Shown here: positions 54,026 to 63,457 of the stretch, piece after piece | How the letters are laid out: each line of letters opens with the position of its first letter | Numbering within the stretch: the stretch's first letter is position 1 | Source of the DNA: Histomonas meleagridis | Taxonomy: Eukaryota > Parabasalia > Tritrichomonadida > Dientamoebidae | DNA length: 64,000 nucleotides | Assembly: GCA_020186115.1 (NCBI GenBank) | Contig: WSYJ01000130.1 | Coordinates: forward strand, 1 to 64,000 | Reading direction: 5' to 3' | Translations under genes and position numbers: made by a program | The notes under the pieces: model-generated | The model's input: only the letters and a program-made list of their open reading frames with translations | Told to the model about the DNA's origin: nothing | The model's database searches: none

Positions 54026-55489
54026 TTAATCTGATTCACTTTCTATTTCATCTTTGCTAAACTTCTTTTTACTTTTTGTCTTGTATGGAACTTTATATCT
54101 ACTCATCTGAAGCTCACTTTCTAATCTTGCATTTTCTTCTTCTTCTTTCTCCAAGTTATATGATAACTTTCTGTTTAAGTCCTTTAAATTTTCGTTTTCG
54201 AATTGAAGTTCGCGAATTCTTTCCAAATGTTGTTTTTCATTATTATCTTTTTCATTCATTTGTAATCTATAAGAACTTTCGATTCTTTCACATAACTTAT
54301 TTTGTTTTTCTTTATTCTCTCTTTTGATTTGGATAATTTCTTTTTGATGATTAGATGATATTTCATCAATTTGCTTTTGCAACTCAATCATTTGCTTAAA
54401 GATTTTCTTGGTTTTCTTTTTATAAGAAATTAATGTTTTGTTTAATTTTGTTTCTTTTTCTTCTTGTATGGTAATTTTCATTTTTAATTGTTCTATTTCT
54501 TTTTTACTTTCATTGATTTCATTTTCTTTTAATGCAATTATTTTGTTCATTTCATTTTTTTCTTGCATTTCAGATTCATATAATTTTTTGGTATTCATTT
54601 TTTCAGTTTTAAGTGTTTCTATTTCTTGTTGATATTGCGAAATAGATTTCTTGACGTTATTAATTTCATTTTGTTTTGTTGATTTAAATTCTTCTGATTC
54701 TTTTTGAAGTTTAGAAATTTGTCTAATTAATCGATTTCGTAATGTTTCTGTTTGTTCTGATTCTTCGTTCATTTTTTGTAATTTTTGTTCCTTTTCTTTA
54801 AGCACTTGTTTGTAACTGTTGTTTTGTTCAGTTATTTCTTTAATTTTTTCTTCATAAACTTTGATTTGTTTCTTATAAATGTGATTTTGATGTGAAATTT
54901 CTTGAATTTTTGTTTCTTGGTCTGTGAAATGTGTTTGTTTCATTTCTATTTGATCACACAATTTCTGGTTTTCTTGACATAAAGATTTAAGTTGAGCGTT
55001 CGCTTTTTTTAATTTTCTTTGTTGAGATTGAAATTGGTTATTAATTTCTTGATAATTTTCTTCCTGTTTTTTGATTAACGCATAAGCAGCGTTTAAGGTA
55101 TTAACATTAGTGTAACCAATTAGTTGGATTTTTTGAAAAAAATCATTGATTTGATCTGATTTCTTTTTGGCTTGGAGTAATGATTGCCTCAAAGTTAAGT
55201 TTATTGAAAGCTCTGATTTGAAAAGTTCGAAAAGTGATTTTAAAACTGTTAAAGAGGCTGAATCTTCGGAATTATTTGTATTTCGGATGAAATTCTCAAT
55301 ATTTTTTGATTCTTTCAGGATTTCATCTTGAAGCTTGGACATCTCTGTGTCGGACATCGTGAAAGTCGGCTCTTCAGATGTAAGAAATTGCGAAATCGTT
55401 GAATTTGTTCTCATTAAAATTTTTGGCGCCTTGTACGTTAACAGACCGTTAACCAAAGCAAGTTTTGAAAACTGGTTGAGGCAACTCAT
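54026..55489 (-). CDS. Coiled-coil protein of unknown function
   Basis: Up to 487 residues from the first ATG (55489); the frame is open a little further without ATG. A later Met (MSDTEMSKLQDEI, at 55357) follows GACTTTCACG and may be the true start. From there nearly the whole protein is a continuous heptad coiled coil rich in Lys, Glu, Gln and Asn, ending with a basic patch and Ser/Glu (KKKFSKDEIESESD). No other domain is visible. A structural or tethering role is plausible only by analogy. Confidence 0.75.
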   Translation of the reverse strand: MSCLNQFSKLALVNGLLTYKAPKILMRTNSTISQFLTSEEPTFTMSDTEMSKLQDEILKESKNIENFIRNTNNSEDSASLTVLKSLFELFKSELSINLTLRQSLLQAKKKSDQINDFFQKIQLIGYTNVNTLNAAYALIKKQEENYQEINNQFQSQQRKLKKANAQLKSLCQENQKLCDQIEMKQTHFTDQETKIQEISHQNHIYKKQIKVYEEKIKEITEQNNSYKQVLKEKEQKLQKMNEESEQTETLRNRLIRQISKLQKESEEFKSTKQNEINNVKKSISQYQQEIETLKTEKMNTKKLYESEMQEKNEMNKIIALKENEINESKKEIEQLKMKITIQEEKETKLNKTLISYKKKTKKIFKQMIELQKQIDEISSNHQKEIIQIKRENKEKQNKLCERIESSYRLQMNEKDNNEKQHLERIRELQFENENLKDLNRKLSYNLEKEEEENARLESELQMSRYKVPYKTKSKKKFSKDEIESESD

Positions 55490-55978
55490 AAAAACAGTTT
55501 TTCTGATTATCGACAATTGAAATTGACCAAAAAAAATTCCTGTAATTATAATAAATAAAATTTAGGGGTTTTGATCTTGGGCATATCTCTGCCGACAGAA
55601 AATACAAGTTGAATGTCAGCATTTGAACGATAGAGATCCTGCTCTAAAAGTGACACTTATTCAACTCCTATCGTTAGGGGCACTCTGCCCGTTTTGTTCT
55701 ATTTTGCTCGAAAAATAACATCCATATTATGAATTGCCTCAATAACTCTGTAGACAGATTCCACAACAATGCGTGTATGGAATAAACGATAATAGATTTA
55801 ACAAATACATTTTGTTTGAATAATAATTAACATTTTTTCAATTTATGAAGAAGATAGAAACACCTTAATATATTTGTTAACAAATATAACTTCCATTTTC
55901 TTCAAACAAAATTCAAAATTTTCACCGCAAAATTTGATTTTTTTTACTGAAAACAAACAAAACTTTGAGAATTTTTTA
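55490..55978. other. Spacer between coiled-coil and FGE-like genes
   Basis: AT-rich spacer with no gene. A GTTAACAGACCGTTAAC palindrome-like sequence sits just inside the neighbouring gene at about 55436-55453. Confidence 0.4.
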
Positions 55979-56812
55979 TTAAATAATATCAGAAACTCTA
56001 ATCATTAGTCTATAGTTATTATAAGAACTCGGAGATCCGTCGAAGTCTTTAAAATAATTTAATTCATTTCTATAAAAAGGAGATAAAACAAGTTTTTGAT
56101 ATGCAATACCCTCTCCACCACAAACGCAACATCCGCCGTCACCTCCTTTAACACGACAAGGGCTATCAACTAATTCAAATTTATATGGATCGTTTGCAAT
56201 TTCAATCCATGATGGAACATTAGGTGAAAATTCTCGATGATTTCCTGTATAAAAATATTCCCATTCATCTTCAGTCATTAGACGAAATGGAAATTTGAGT
56301 TCTTCTTTCAATGTTTTAGGTGAATAATAAATTACATTTAAACCTGGAAGTTTTAAAAGCGGGTCAGGTCCATATTGTTGAGTTTCATGTTCACGTGCTT
56401 TTCGAAAGGTTGGCCTAAGTTTTGGTTCAACTAACATTGGTCCAATATCAACTCTTCTTCGAGGTGATGTTCTTTGATCAACTTCTTCTGCAAATTTACT
56501 TTCTGAAAATTCAGGAATTTCTTCTTCTTCAATTCTATCAAATTCTTCTTGATCTAATTTGATTAATTCTTTTTGTTGATTTAATATTACTTCTGGTATT
56601 TTGTCATCTAACGACCAGCCTAACTCAACCCCCTTACAACCAGGAACAAAAATAAAAACTTTATCTTGATAAAAAACTTGGATATGTTGTTCAACATATT
56701 TGACTTGGAAATCATTTGGTAGAACTTGCCTTAATACATTAACTTTTTCTTCATTTGGAATTTCTTCGAAAAATGGAAGATAAAGTTTATCGATGTTTTT
56801 TTCTTTTTCCAT
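55979..56812 (-). CDS. Unknown protein with possible FGE/sulfatase-modifying-factor fold
   Basis: 277 residues. The N-terminal 135 residues are acidic and of unknown type. The C-terminal half has blocks in the order of formylglycine-generating-enzyme (FGE/SUMF) domains: FPFRLMTEDEWEYFYTGN (compare RLPTEAEWEYAARGG), RVKGGDGG (compare RVxRGGSW), and a final NNYRLMIRV (compare GFRLV). Between them is CCVCGG, which could bind metal. The active-site cysteines of true FGE cannot be assigned, so an enzymatic role is doubtful; related folds serve in binding. It begins at the first ATG. Confidence 0.55.
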   Translation of the reverse strand: MEKEKNIDKLYLPFFEEIPNEEKVNVLRQVLPNDFQVKYVEQHIQVFYQDKVFIFVPGCKGVELGWSLDDKIPEVILNQQKELIKLDQEEFDRIEEEEIPEFSESKFAEEVDQRTSPRRRVDIGPMLVEPKLRPTFRKAREHETQQYGPDPLLKLPGLNVIYYSPKTLKEELKFPFRLMTEDEWEYFYTGNHREFSPNVPSWIEIANDPYKFELVDSPCRVKGGDGGCCVCGGEGIAYQKLVLSPFYRNELNYFKDFDGSPSSYNNYRLMIRVSDII

Positions 56813-58129
56813 TACATAATTATGGTAGACAGTGTGAAGTGATTTAACGTCTTTATTATTTTTGAAACGAATTTAAATTCTTAATCCCAAATTTGTTAAC
56901 AGAGTCTACATTTATCAAAATAAACACAATAAATGGATTTTATTTAGAAACAAAATAGGAATTAAAACATATTTCCTGATTGATATTAACAGATGTATTT
57001 GAAAACAGTCGATCATTTTTAACTCAAAAAATACATAAACTATTGAATTTAAATAAAAAAAAAAAAAAATAAAAATATCTTAATATATTGAAACATAATA
57101 AAACAATGTTTTTAAATATTGCATATCTAATGTTATATCTTAATATGATATTAAAGCTTTCAATTGAGGAAATGTTCGTCAGCCTGACCGATGCTTGCAA
57201 CATTAACGTTTTTTGACACATCACATATTTTGTTTACAGAAATCTCAAATGATTCTGGATATTTTTTTTGCCCAGGGCATCATTATTTTGTTGTTTTTAT
57301 TTATATCATAAATCTAAATAACTTCGTGTATTTTTAGAAATCGATTGAATTTTCATTTACATATTTTTATCTTGATTTGATCTCGAAATAGTCATGAATA
57401 AATACCACATTTTTATGTTTTAAAAAAAAAATAATTATTGTTCAAATGTTATAAAACTTTCAACAACCATGATGAAATTTGCCAAGTCTGGGGGAAAAGA
57501 AGTTGAGTCATTTAACTTTAATACCTCTGTTAAAACGAAATTTCGCCTTTTTGTCCCCTTAACAAGAACCATTTAACTTGAATGATTACTATAATGGCAA
57601 AAAATAAAGTATAGAAATTTGATACACTTTCAAATGACGAATATTCGGTTTTTATGTAAAAGGTGAAAATTTGAAATTAACGGTCGATATATCACCACTT
57701 TTTGCATAGTTTACATATAACTAAGAAAATATTCAACGATTAAAATTTATTTATAAAGTCGATAAGTCAAAATATTTTTGATCTTTTTCAATACTTTATA
57801 TCCGATGTAAACTATTCAATTCTTTTACATTGATATCACTTTTACGATAGAGCTTTTTGAACATGTTCAAACGAACGATAGAGGACGTTAAATGATCACA
57901 GCCACCTCAAAATATTTTGACGTAGTCGACTTTTTGAATTAATAAAGTTTTGAAAATTGGTGGCCGTTTATTGACCGTTAATTTCAGCAACATTTCGACT
58001 TACAACAAAATTTGATAATATTTACCATCATTCAAAAAAGCTTCTATCGGCACTTATCGTTATCATTATCGTTCCATGTAAACCATTTAGGTGGAGACAA
58101 AAAGTGCTTAACGATCTTTGCTTTATCGG
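56813..58129. promoter_or_regulatory. Long spacer with inverted AACGGTC motifs
   Basis: About 1.3 kb. GAAATTAACGGTC (57673-57685) and its exact reverse complement GACCGTTAATTTC (57973-57985) lie 300 bases apart in front of the RING gene. AACGGT is a Myb-type core. A homopolymer A-run occurs at about 57053-57070. The frame at 57024-57224 is not gene-like. Confidence 0.4.
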
Positions 58130-58492
58130 ATGATCGAAGCACAACACAGACTGAAAGATAAAAAATGGCATTGCCAAATATGCAACAGTTCATTAAAGTC
58201 GCCTGTAGTTACCCAATGTGGGCACATTTTTTGTTATTCATGTATTACAGATCATTTAAAAAATCAAGATACTTGTCCAATATGTAAATCAAAAAACAAT
58301 GAAGAAACGCTCACTCCTGTATATGGACATACATTTGGGTCAAGTCAAGAAATACATCATTTCCCAAAACATAATAATACTAATCCAAAAAATAATACTG
58401 AAAATACAAAAAGCAACCATTGTTTTGATGTAGCTTTTACCGTGTTTCCAATTTCACTTCTATTATTAATGCTGATACTTCTCCTTCAATAG
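58130..58492 (+). CDS. Membrane-anchored RING E3 ubiquitin ligase, RNF5-like
   Basis: 120 residues from the ATG at 58130. A C3HC4 RING lies at residues 15-52: Cys15, Cys18, Cys30, His32, Cys35, Cys38, Cys49, Cys52 (WHCQICNSSLKSPVV, CGHIFCYSC, CPICKSK). A polar Asn-rich linker follows, then one C-terminal membrane helix (FPISLLLLMLILLLQ). RING, linker and C-terminal anchor is the layout of RNF5/RNF185, ER ligases in protein quality control, which have two helices; here there is one. Substrates are unknown. Confidence 0.85.
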   Translation: MIEAQHRLKDKKWHCQICNSSLKSPVVTQCGHIFCYSCITDHLKNQDTCPICKSKNNEETLTPVYGHTFGSSQEIHHFPKHNNTNPKNNTENTKSNHCFDVAFTVFPISLLLLMLILLLQ

Positions 58493-58885
58493 AATTTCTT
58501 TAATAATTTCCCAAAACAAAGTCACAAATTCAGTTAAATGAAGTTATTCAGTAGAAATTGGAAAAAGACATATTTTTAAATAGAATTTTCACCTTGCTGA
58601 AATTTCTTCTTTCGAAAATACAGAAAAAATCAATATTGTTTCTTAATAAATAGATACTATTAATTGTTTTCATGAAATATCATTTTCTCAAAAAAAATAT
58701 AATATATCGAATTCGACAAGGTTCAAAGCTCGTTACTTTTCAACATTAGCTACTGGTATTTTTATTCTTTATAGTTGCGGAAAAATTGTTTTTGCTTAGA
58801 GACAGTTTTGAGCCAATTTATAAAACGTTCCTTAAAAACCTAATTAATACTCTCGTAAAAATAATGAAAACGAAAACAATTTTTT
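58493..58885. other. AT-rich spacer
   Basis: No gene or notable repeat seen. Confidence 0.5.
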
Positions 58886-59464
58886 ATGACTTTTCAAGTT
58901 AGCTCAGTTACTCCTGATTGTAGACAAATTATCTCTAAAAAACTAAAGTCTTCGAATTTAACTTATATTTCACGAGCTAAAATTCTAACTGCTTTCCCTG
59001 ATCCTCGATCTTGGACTGAAATATGCGAAGGATATCTCACATTATATGTTAACTCTTCAGGTTTTATATATCTTTCTGTTTTTGATAAAGATAATTTCGA
59101 TGTTTGTTTCTCTCATGAATTATATCAACATTTCTCCAAAAAATTCAAAAAGCTTGATTCACATTTATACTGTTTCCCATCAGAGCGATGCAATATTGGT
59201 GTTTTATTTTTGATTGAAAATGAAGGAATCGAAATGGAAAAGCAAATTAGAAAAGTTGCACCTAAAAAAGATTTTTTTAAGCGTCTTTTTAGTAAAAAGC
59301 AAACTCAAAATTTAGTTGTATCACTTCCAGAATGTACAGAAAAATGTTCTGGTGTTCAATGGGATGCCGAAGGTGGATACAAAGTCAATGGTTCGATTCA
59401 AAATCTTCCCATTGAGCACCAACAATTTATATCTCAGATGGAGAACAATCGAAATGTTGATTAA
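58886..59464 (+). CDS. WASP N-terminus-like protein (WH1 plus CRIB-like), without VCA
   Basis: 192 residues. About 10-125 resemble the WH1/EVH1 domain of WASP: AKILTAFPDPRSWTEICEGY, SGFIYLSVFD, FSHELYQHFSKKF and FPSERCNIGVLF parallel the WASP blocks around its QELY and GDDCQAGLNF. A basic stretch (KKDFFKRLFSKKQ) follows and then VSLPECTEKCSGVQWDAEGG, close to the CRIB pattern I-S-x-P...H-x-GW-D-x-x-x-G that binds Rho-type GTPases. WASP would continue with proline-rich and VCA parts that activate Arp2/3; this protein stops. It might be a dominant regulator or adaptor. Start is the first ATG. Confidence 0.6.
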   Translation: MTFQVSSVTPDCRQIISKKLKSSNLTYISRAKILTAFPDPRSWTEICEGYLTLYVNSSGFIYLSVFDKDNFDVCFSHELYQHFSKKFKKLDSHLYCFPSERCNIGVLFLIENEGIEMEKQIRKVAPKKDFFKRLFSKKQTQNLVVSLPECTEKCSGVQWDAEGGYKVNGSIQNLPIEHQQFISQMENNRNVD

Positions 59465-59734
59465 ACAAAAGCTTTTTTATTTGCTTGAATGTTTCTTTTC
59501 TTCTGATTGTTCTGGATATATCCATGGTTTTCAAAAATTCTTGTTTTTCTGGAAACTGTGGGGAAAACTGACAGGATTGAAAAATTCTATGCATTATGAT
59601 CGGATAACACTTTTTTCAAAATAAAATCGTTTATCGGTCGGCGCAAAAAAACCGTATCGGGAAACTTCTTTGGGGTTAGAGGACTCAAAACTAAACACAA
59701 AATTGGGAAACATAGAAATTTCAATTCCTTAATC

Positions 59735-61789
59735 ATGATAAGCAATTTCATAGACAACTTCGAGGATGTTGAACTTGTTGGCGAGACACATTTCTTTAAT
59801 AGTTTTACAGCAACTGATAAAGAGACAAATAAAAAGCTTTGGATAAAATTGATGGATCCAAACTTGAAATATTCTCCTGAATCCTTCACAAAAATATTTA
59901 AAGAACTTACTTTCGCAACTCTAACAAAATATCCATCTCTTTTCATATATTTAGGACATTCTTTTGTTTACTTCAATTCAGTTCATGATAATTACATAGT
60001 TGCTCCTTTTATGTCGAATGGATCATTAAACGATCTTTTACAATCAAATAGCCAAAGCAGTAACTTAGATGATACCTCCAAAATGTTTATTATTTACGGA
60101 ATAGCAAAATGCATGCATTTTCTTCATAAAAATGGTATCACTTTAGCGCACCTAAATTCTCACAGCATTCTTTTAGATGAAAATTTTCATCCATATGTTG
60201 ATGTTTTATCAATCTCTCATCACTTTAGCGAAAACAACCAATCGGTGTTTGACGCACCTGAAATTTTAGCCAAGGAACGTATTAGCGAAAAGGTTGACGT
60301 GTACTCATATGGTGTTGTTATTTATTCACTTTTATCAGGATCCATTCCGGATAAAGATTCTCAATTCATCCGTCGTATCCTCTCATCTAAGATACCTATT
60401 TTTGATAAATCATTTCCAGAGATCTTTAAAGCAATTATATCCAAATGTCTTGAGAAGAATCCAAAGTCAAGACCTACTTTTTATGAGCTATTATATACAA
60501 TTAAACATGGAATAGTTCTTCCTGATACAGATCCTAAAAAATTCGAATCATACCAAAAATTATTTGATGACGACGATGAACTTGAAGATAAGGAAACGCC
60601 AGAACCAACACATCGTCCTTCAAAAGAAAATGATGATGATGAACCTCTTATGGAAGTACCTCCAAAACGACAAAGTTCTCTCCCAAGCGGTAAAGTACTT
60701 GCTCCACCAAAACCGCCTAAAACGTTAATGTCTCAACCCGCCCCAAAGGGCGCCCCTATGCAAAATCAGCCGCCGGAACCTCCAAAACCTCCGCAAACAC
60801 CCGAACCGAAAAGAAAAGTTGACCGTTACGGGTGGCTCCGTTCTGATGAAGGAAATATCTCTAAATCAGAAGCAAAAATCATTGAAATCGAAAATTCTAA
60901 AGAGCAAGAACGCTCTATGAAATGGGCTAAAATGATTTCAAATTGGGGAAGTTGGATGCCAAGTCAATTCAGTAAAATTGCAGAACGAGTTGGCAAAGGA
61001 ATTCCAGATCCTATTCGTTCACGAGCATGGTTCCTTATTGTTTCAGATAACGAAGTTATACAGAAGTATCCACAAACAATTGATGAACTTCTTCAAAAAG
61101 ATTCTCATGAAGGATATGTTACCATTGAAAAAGATATTATTCGTACCTTCCAACAACTCATATTCTTCTCTCAGCCAACAGTTGTTGACTCACTTCGTCG
61201 AATATTATATAGCTATTGTCAAATTGATCCAGAGCTAGGCTATACCCAAGGCATGAGCTTCATAGCTGGAATGTTTGTTGCCTACATGGACGAAGAGTCA
61301 GCCTATAAATCATTTTTAAGTGTTATGCTTGGAAAGAAAATTAATCAACGCGAATTTTTGGTTGGTGGTTTCCCACGCCTTCACATATGCAATCAGATTC
61401 TTATGATTTTAGCCAAGCAACATTGTCCAAACATCCTTAAGAATCTTGATCGAAATCAAATTATGTTTGGCATGTTTACACCGGACTGGTTTTTGACTGC
61501 CTTCCAAGTGTATAAATGGCATCCAGAGTTCCAGCTGAGGATATTCGAAAGGTATCTTCTGTTTGGTGCGAAGTATCTCGTCGCATTCGCATTACAGATA
61601 TTAATATCGCATCAAGACATAATCAATGCTGGCAACTATGACACAATACTGAGATGTCTGCAGCACCCAGATCAGTCGAAGAGGCTCAAGAATTGGCACG
61701 AGTTCTTGAATTCGGTACAATCGCTGATTTTGAGTGAAAAAGACTTCGCAGCACTTGAGAAAGAGGCGAAGAACCAATTGGATAATTAG
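59735..61789 (+). CDS. Pseudokinase-TBC (Rab GAP) protein, TBCK-like
   Basis: 684 residues. A kinase-like domain fills about 10-262 with IAPFMSNGSL-type hinge and FDAPEILA and DVYSYGVVIYSLLSG lobes, but the catalytic HRD is HLN (about 139-141) and the DFG is replaced (VDVLS), so it is a pseudokinase. A Pro-rich acidic linker follows (about 290-360). The TBC domain (about 415-645) is complete: IPDPIRSRAW, the arginine finger IEKDIIR (about 463-469), the glutamine finger YTQGMSF (about 502-508). It should stimulate GTP hydrolysis by a Rab in membrane traffic. Human TBCK has the same order plus a rhodanese domain, absent here. TCAATTCC sits 7 bases before the ATG. Confidence 0.9.
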   Translation: MISNFIDNFEDVELVGETHFFNSFTATDKETNKKLWIKLMDPNLKYSPESFTKIFKELTFATLTKYPSLFIYLGHSFVYFNSVHDNYIVAPFMSNGSLNDLLQSNSQSSNLDDTSKMFIIYGIAKCMHFLHKNGITLAHLNSHSILLDENFHPYVDVLSISHHFSENNQSVFDAPEILAKERISEKVDVYSYGVVIYSLLSGSIPDKDSQFIRRILSSKIPIFDKSFPEIFKAIISKCLEKNPKSRPTFYELLYTIKHGIVLPDTDPKKFESYQKLFDDDDELEDKETPEPTHRPSKENDDDEPLMEVPPKRQSSLPSGKVLAPPKPPKTLMSQPAPKGAPMQNQPPEPPKPPQTPEPKRKVDRYGWLRSDEGNISKSEAKIIEIENSKEQERSMKWAKMISNWGSWMPSQFSKIAERVGKGIPDPIRSRAWFLIVSDNEVIQKYPQTIDELLQKDSHEGYVTIEKDIIRTFQQLIFFSQPTVVDSLRRILYSYCQIDPELGYTQGMSFIAGMFVAYMDEESAYKSFLSVMLGKKINQREFLVGGFPRLHICNQILMILAKQHCPNILKNLDRNQIMFGMFTPDWFLTAFQVYKWHPEFQLRIFERYLLFGAKYLVAFALQILISHQDIINAGNYDTILRCLQHPDQSKRLKNWHEFLNSVQSLILSEKDFAALEKEAKNQLDN

Positions 61790-62192
61790 AATGCGCAAAT
61801 GACACCGGCTTAAGTAATGTTGGAAACAATAAAATATTAAATTTTATGTGATATTAATTAAAAATTGTTTTAAATAAGAAATTTAAAATTTTGTAGAAAA
61901 TAAAATGGAATTTAATGCGGAAAATGTTTAATGTAAAACATAATTTTGGAACAATCCAAATACAGTTCCATTCTGCTTCTGATATGTTTTGATAGTGAAG
62001 CATTCCATTTATGTTTATAAAAATCATTTTCGTACAATTTGTTTCTGTATTTGAAATTTTTTCATTAATTTAAATTATTTAAATTTGTCATAATTTTATT
62101 TTATAAAAAACATTTTTTGGTATTGAACTAATAAAAAGAACAAATAGAGAATCAAACAATTTAAAATAATGAATTTGATTATCAAGTAAAAG
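61790..62192. other. Convergent spacer
   Basis: AT-rich spacer between the TBC and Myb genes; nothing recognisable. Confidence 0.5.
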
Positions 62193-62891
62193 TTATTTTG
62201 TTTCTGTTTGTTGTGATGAAATATTATTTGGAGAATTTATATTTAATATAATTGTTGGTTTTTCCATTGCGGGATTTGATTTTAAATTATTTTGAAGTGC
62301 AAAAGGTTTAAATGAAATCATATTTAAATTTAAATTTTCATTTGTTTTATTATTATTATTATTTTTATTTTTGTAATTACGTTTTGTTTTATCTGGTAAA
62401 ATAATTTCATTTCCATTAATATTAATCGAAATTCTTTTTGATATTGAAGAATTCCATCTGTTTTTAATTGCATTATCAGTTCGTCCAGGTAATAATTTGG
62501 CAATATTTGACCATTTACTTCCAAACTTTTTATATTGTTCAAAGATGAAATTATCTTCTTCTTGTGTCCAAGGACTTTTAATAACATTTGGATCTAAATG
62601 ATTTAACCAACGTTCACGACATTGTTTCGAACTTCGATTTGGTAACAGTGATGTAATTTGAGGCCAACTTCGTGGCCCATTTTTGTTTACATAATTTTTT
62701 ATAATTTCATCTTCTTCTTTCGTAAAAGGTCCTTTAATAATCATCGGATTTAAACATTTTTCCCAACGTGCTGCGATTTGTGAAGGTGTTCGAGTTTTAA
62801 GATGTTGAGAAATTAAATTCCATTGTTTCCCATGAATTTGAATCAAATCTTTTAAAATTTTATCTTCTTTTTCATCCCAATTTCTTCGCAT
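62193..62891 (-). CDS. R1R2R3 Myb transcription factor
   Basis: 232 residues. Three Myb repeats: RRNWDEKEDKILKDLI to WEKCLNP (about 2-49), GPFTKEEDEIIKNYVNK to RWLNHLDP (about 54-101) and SPWTQEEDNFIFEQYKK to RWNSSISK (about 106-152), with the regularly spaced Trp residues and the DNA-contacting stretch SSKQCRERW in R2 and TDNAIKNRW in R3. This matches animal c-Myb. A disordered Asn-rich tail follows. Such factors bind AACNG sites; AACGG motifs occur upstream of several genes here, including one (62959-62964) just upstream of this gene, which allows self-regulation. That link is inferred. Confidence 0.93.
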   Translation of the reverse strand: MRRNWDEKEDKILKDLIQIHGKQWNLISQHLKTRTPSQIAARWEKCLNPMIIKGPFTKEEDEIIKNYVNKNGPRSWPQITSLLPNRSSKQCRERWLNHLDPNVIKSPWTQEEDNFIFEQYKKFGSKWSNIAKLLPGRTDNAIKNRWNSSISKRISININGNEIILPDKTKRNYKNKNNNNNKTNENLNLNMISFKPFALQNNLKSNPAMEKPTIILNINSPNNISSQQTETK

Positions 62892-63457
62892 TTATATGTT
62901 ATATTATAATATTTCTTTTTTCTTATTCTTTTTCAGTTAATTCGTTTTTCATTCAAAGTAACGGGTTTTTAGGAATAAAATTATCTGTTAATAAAAACAA
63001 AAAATTGGTTTTATTATGATTACATTTTTTTAAAAATTTAAGAAATATTTTATCATGAAATGATTGAGTTTGACAATTATTTTTGATTTTGAAAAATGAG
63101 TTATTTTATAAAATTAAATCAACATTTTACAAATTTTAGCAAAGATGAAATGAAGAAATGAAAGATTTTTCTAATGATTGAAGAAATCAATAAAAATAAG
63201 AAAATTCATAATTTCTTTGATTCATTTAATTTTAAAATTTTTTTTTTGTTGTTTTTCTCTTCTGTCATTTTGATGAAGCAGCTTAAAACGATGAAAACCA
63301 CCGGAATGTCTTTAAAAAGGTTGAAGTTTTTAAGCAAAGTGAACGGTTAAAATGAATTGTGAAAATTGTTTACGTTCAAATTTGAGAGAATTATTTTGAG
63401 TAGGTTAGGTCGGACATTTTTGGTATTTCAAAAAAAAATTTATCAACAAATAAAAAG
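62892..63457. promoter_or_regulatory. Divergent spacer with two AACGG motifs
   Basis: AT-rich spacer between Myb and the transporter, which are transcribed apart. TAACGG lies at 62959-62964, about 70 bases before the Myb start, and AACGGT at 63342-63347, about 110 bases before the transporter. Otherwise unremarkable. Confidence 0.4.

Noticed and set aside
57024..57224. 66-codon minus-strand frame
   Set aside because: Runs through a homopolymer and AT-rich spacer; no support.
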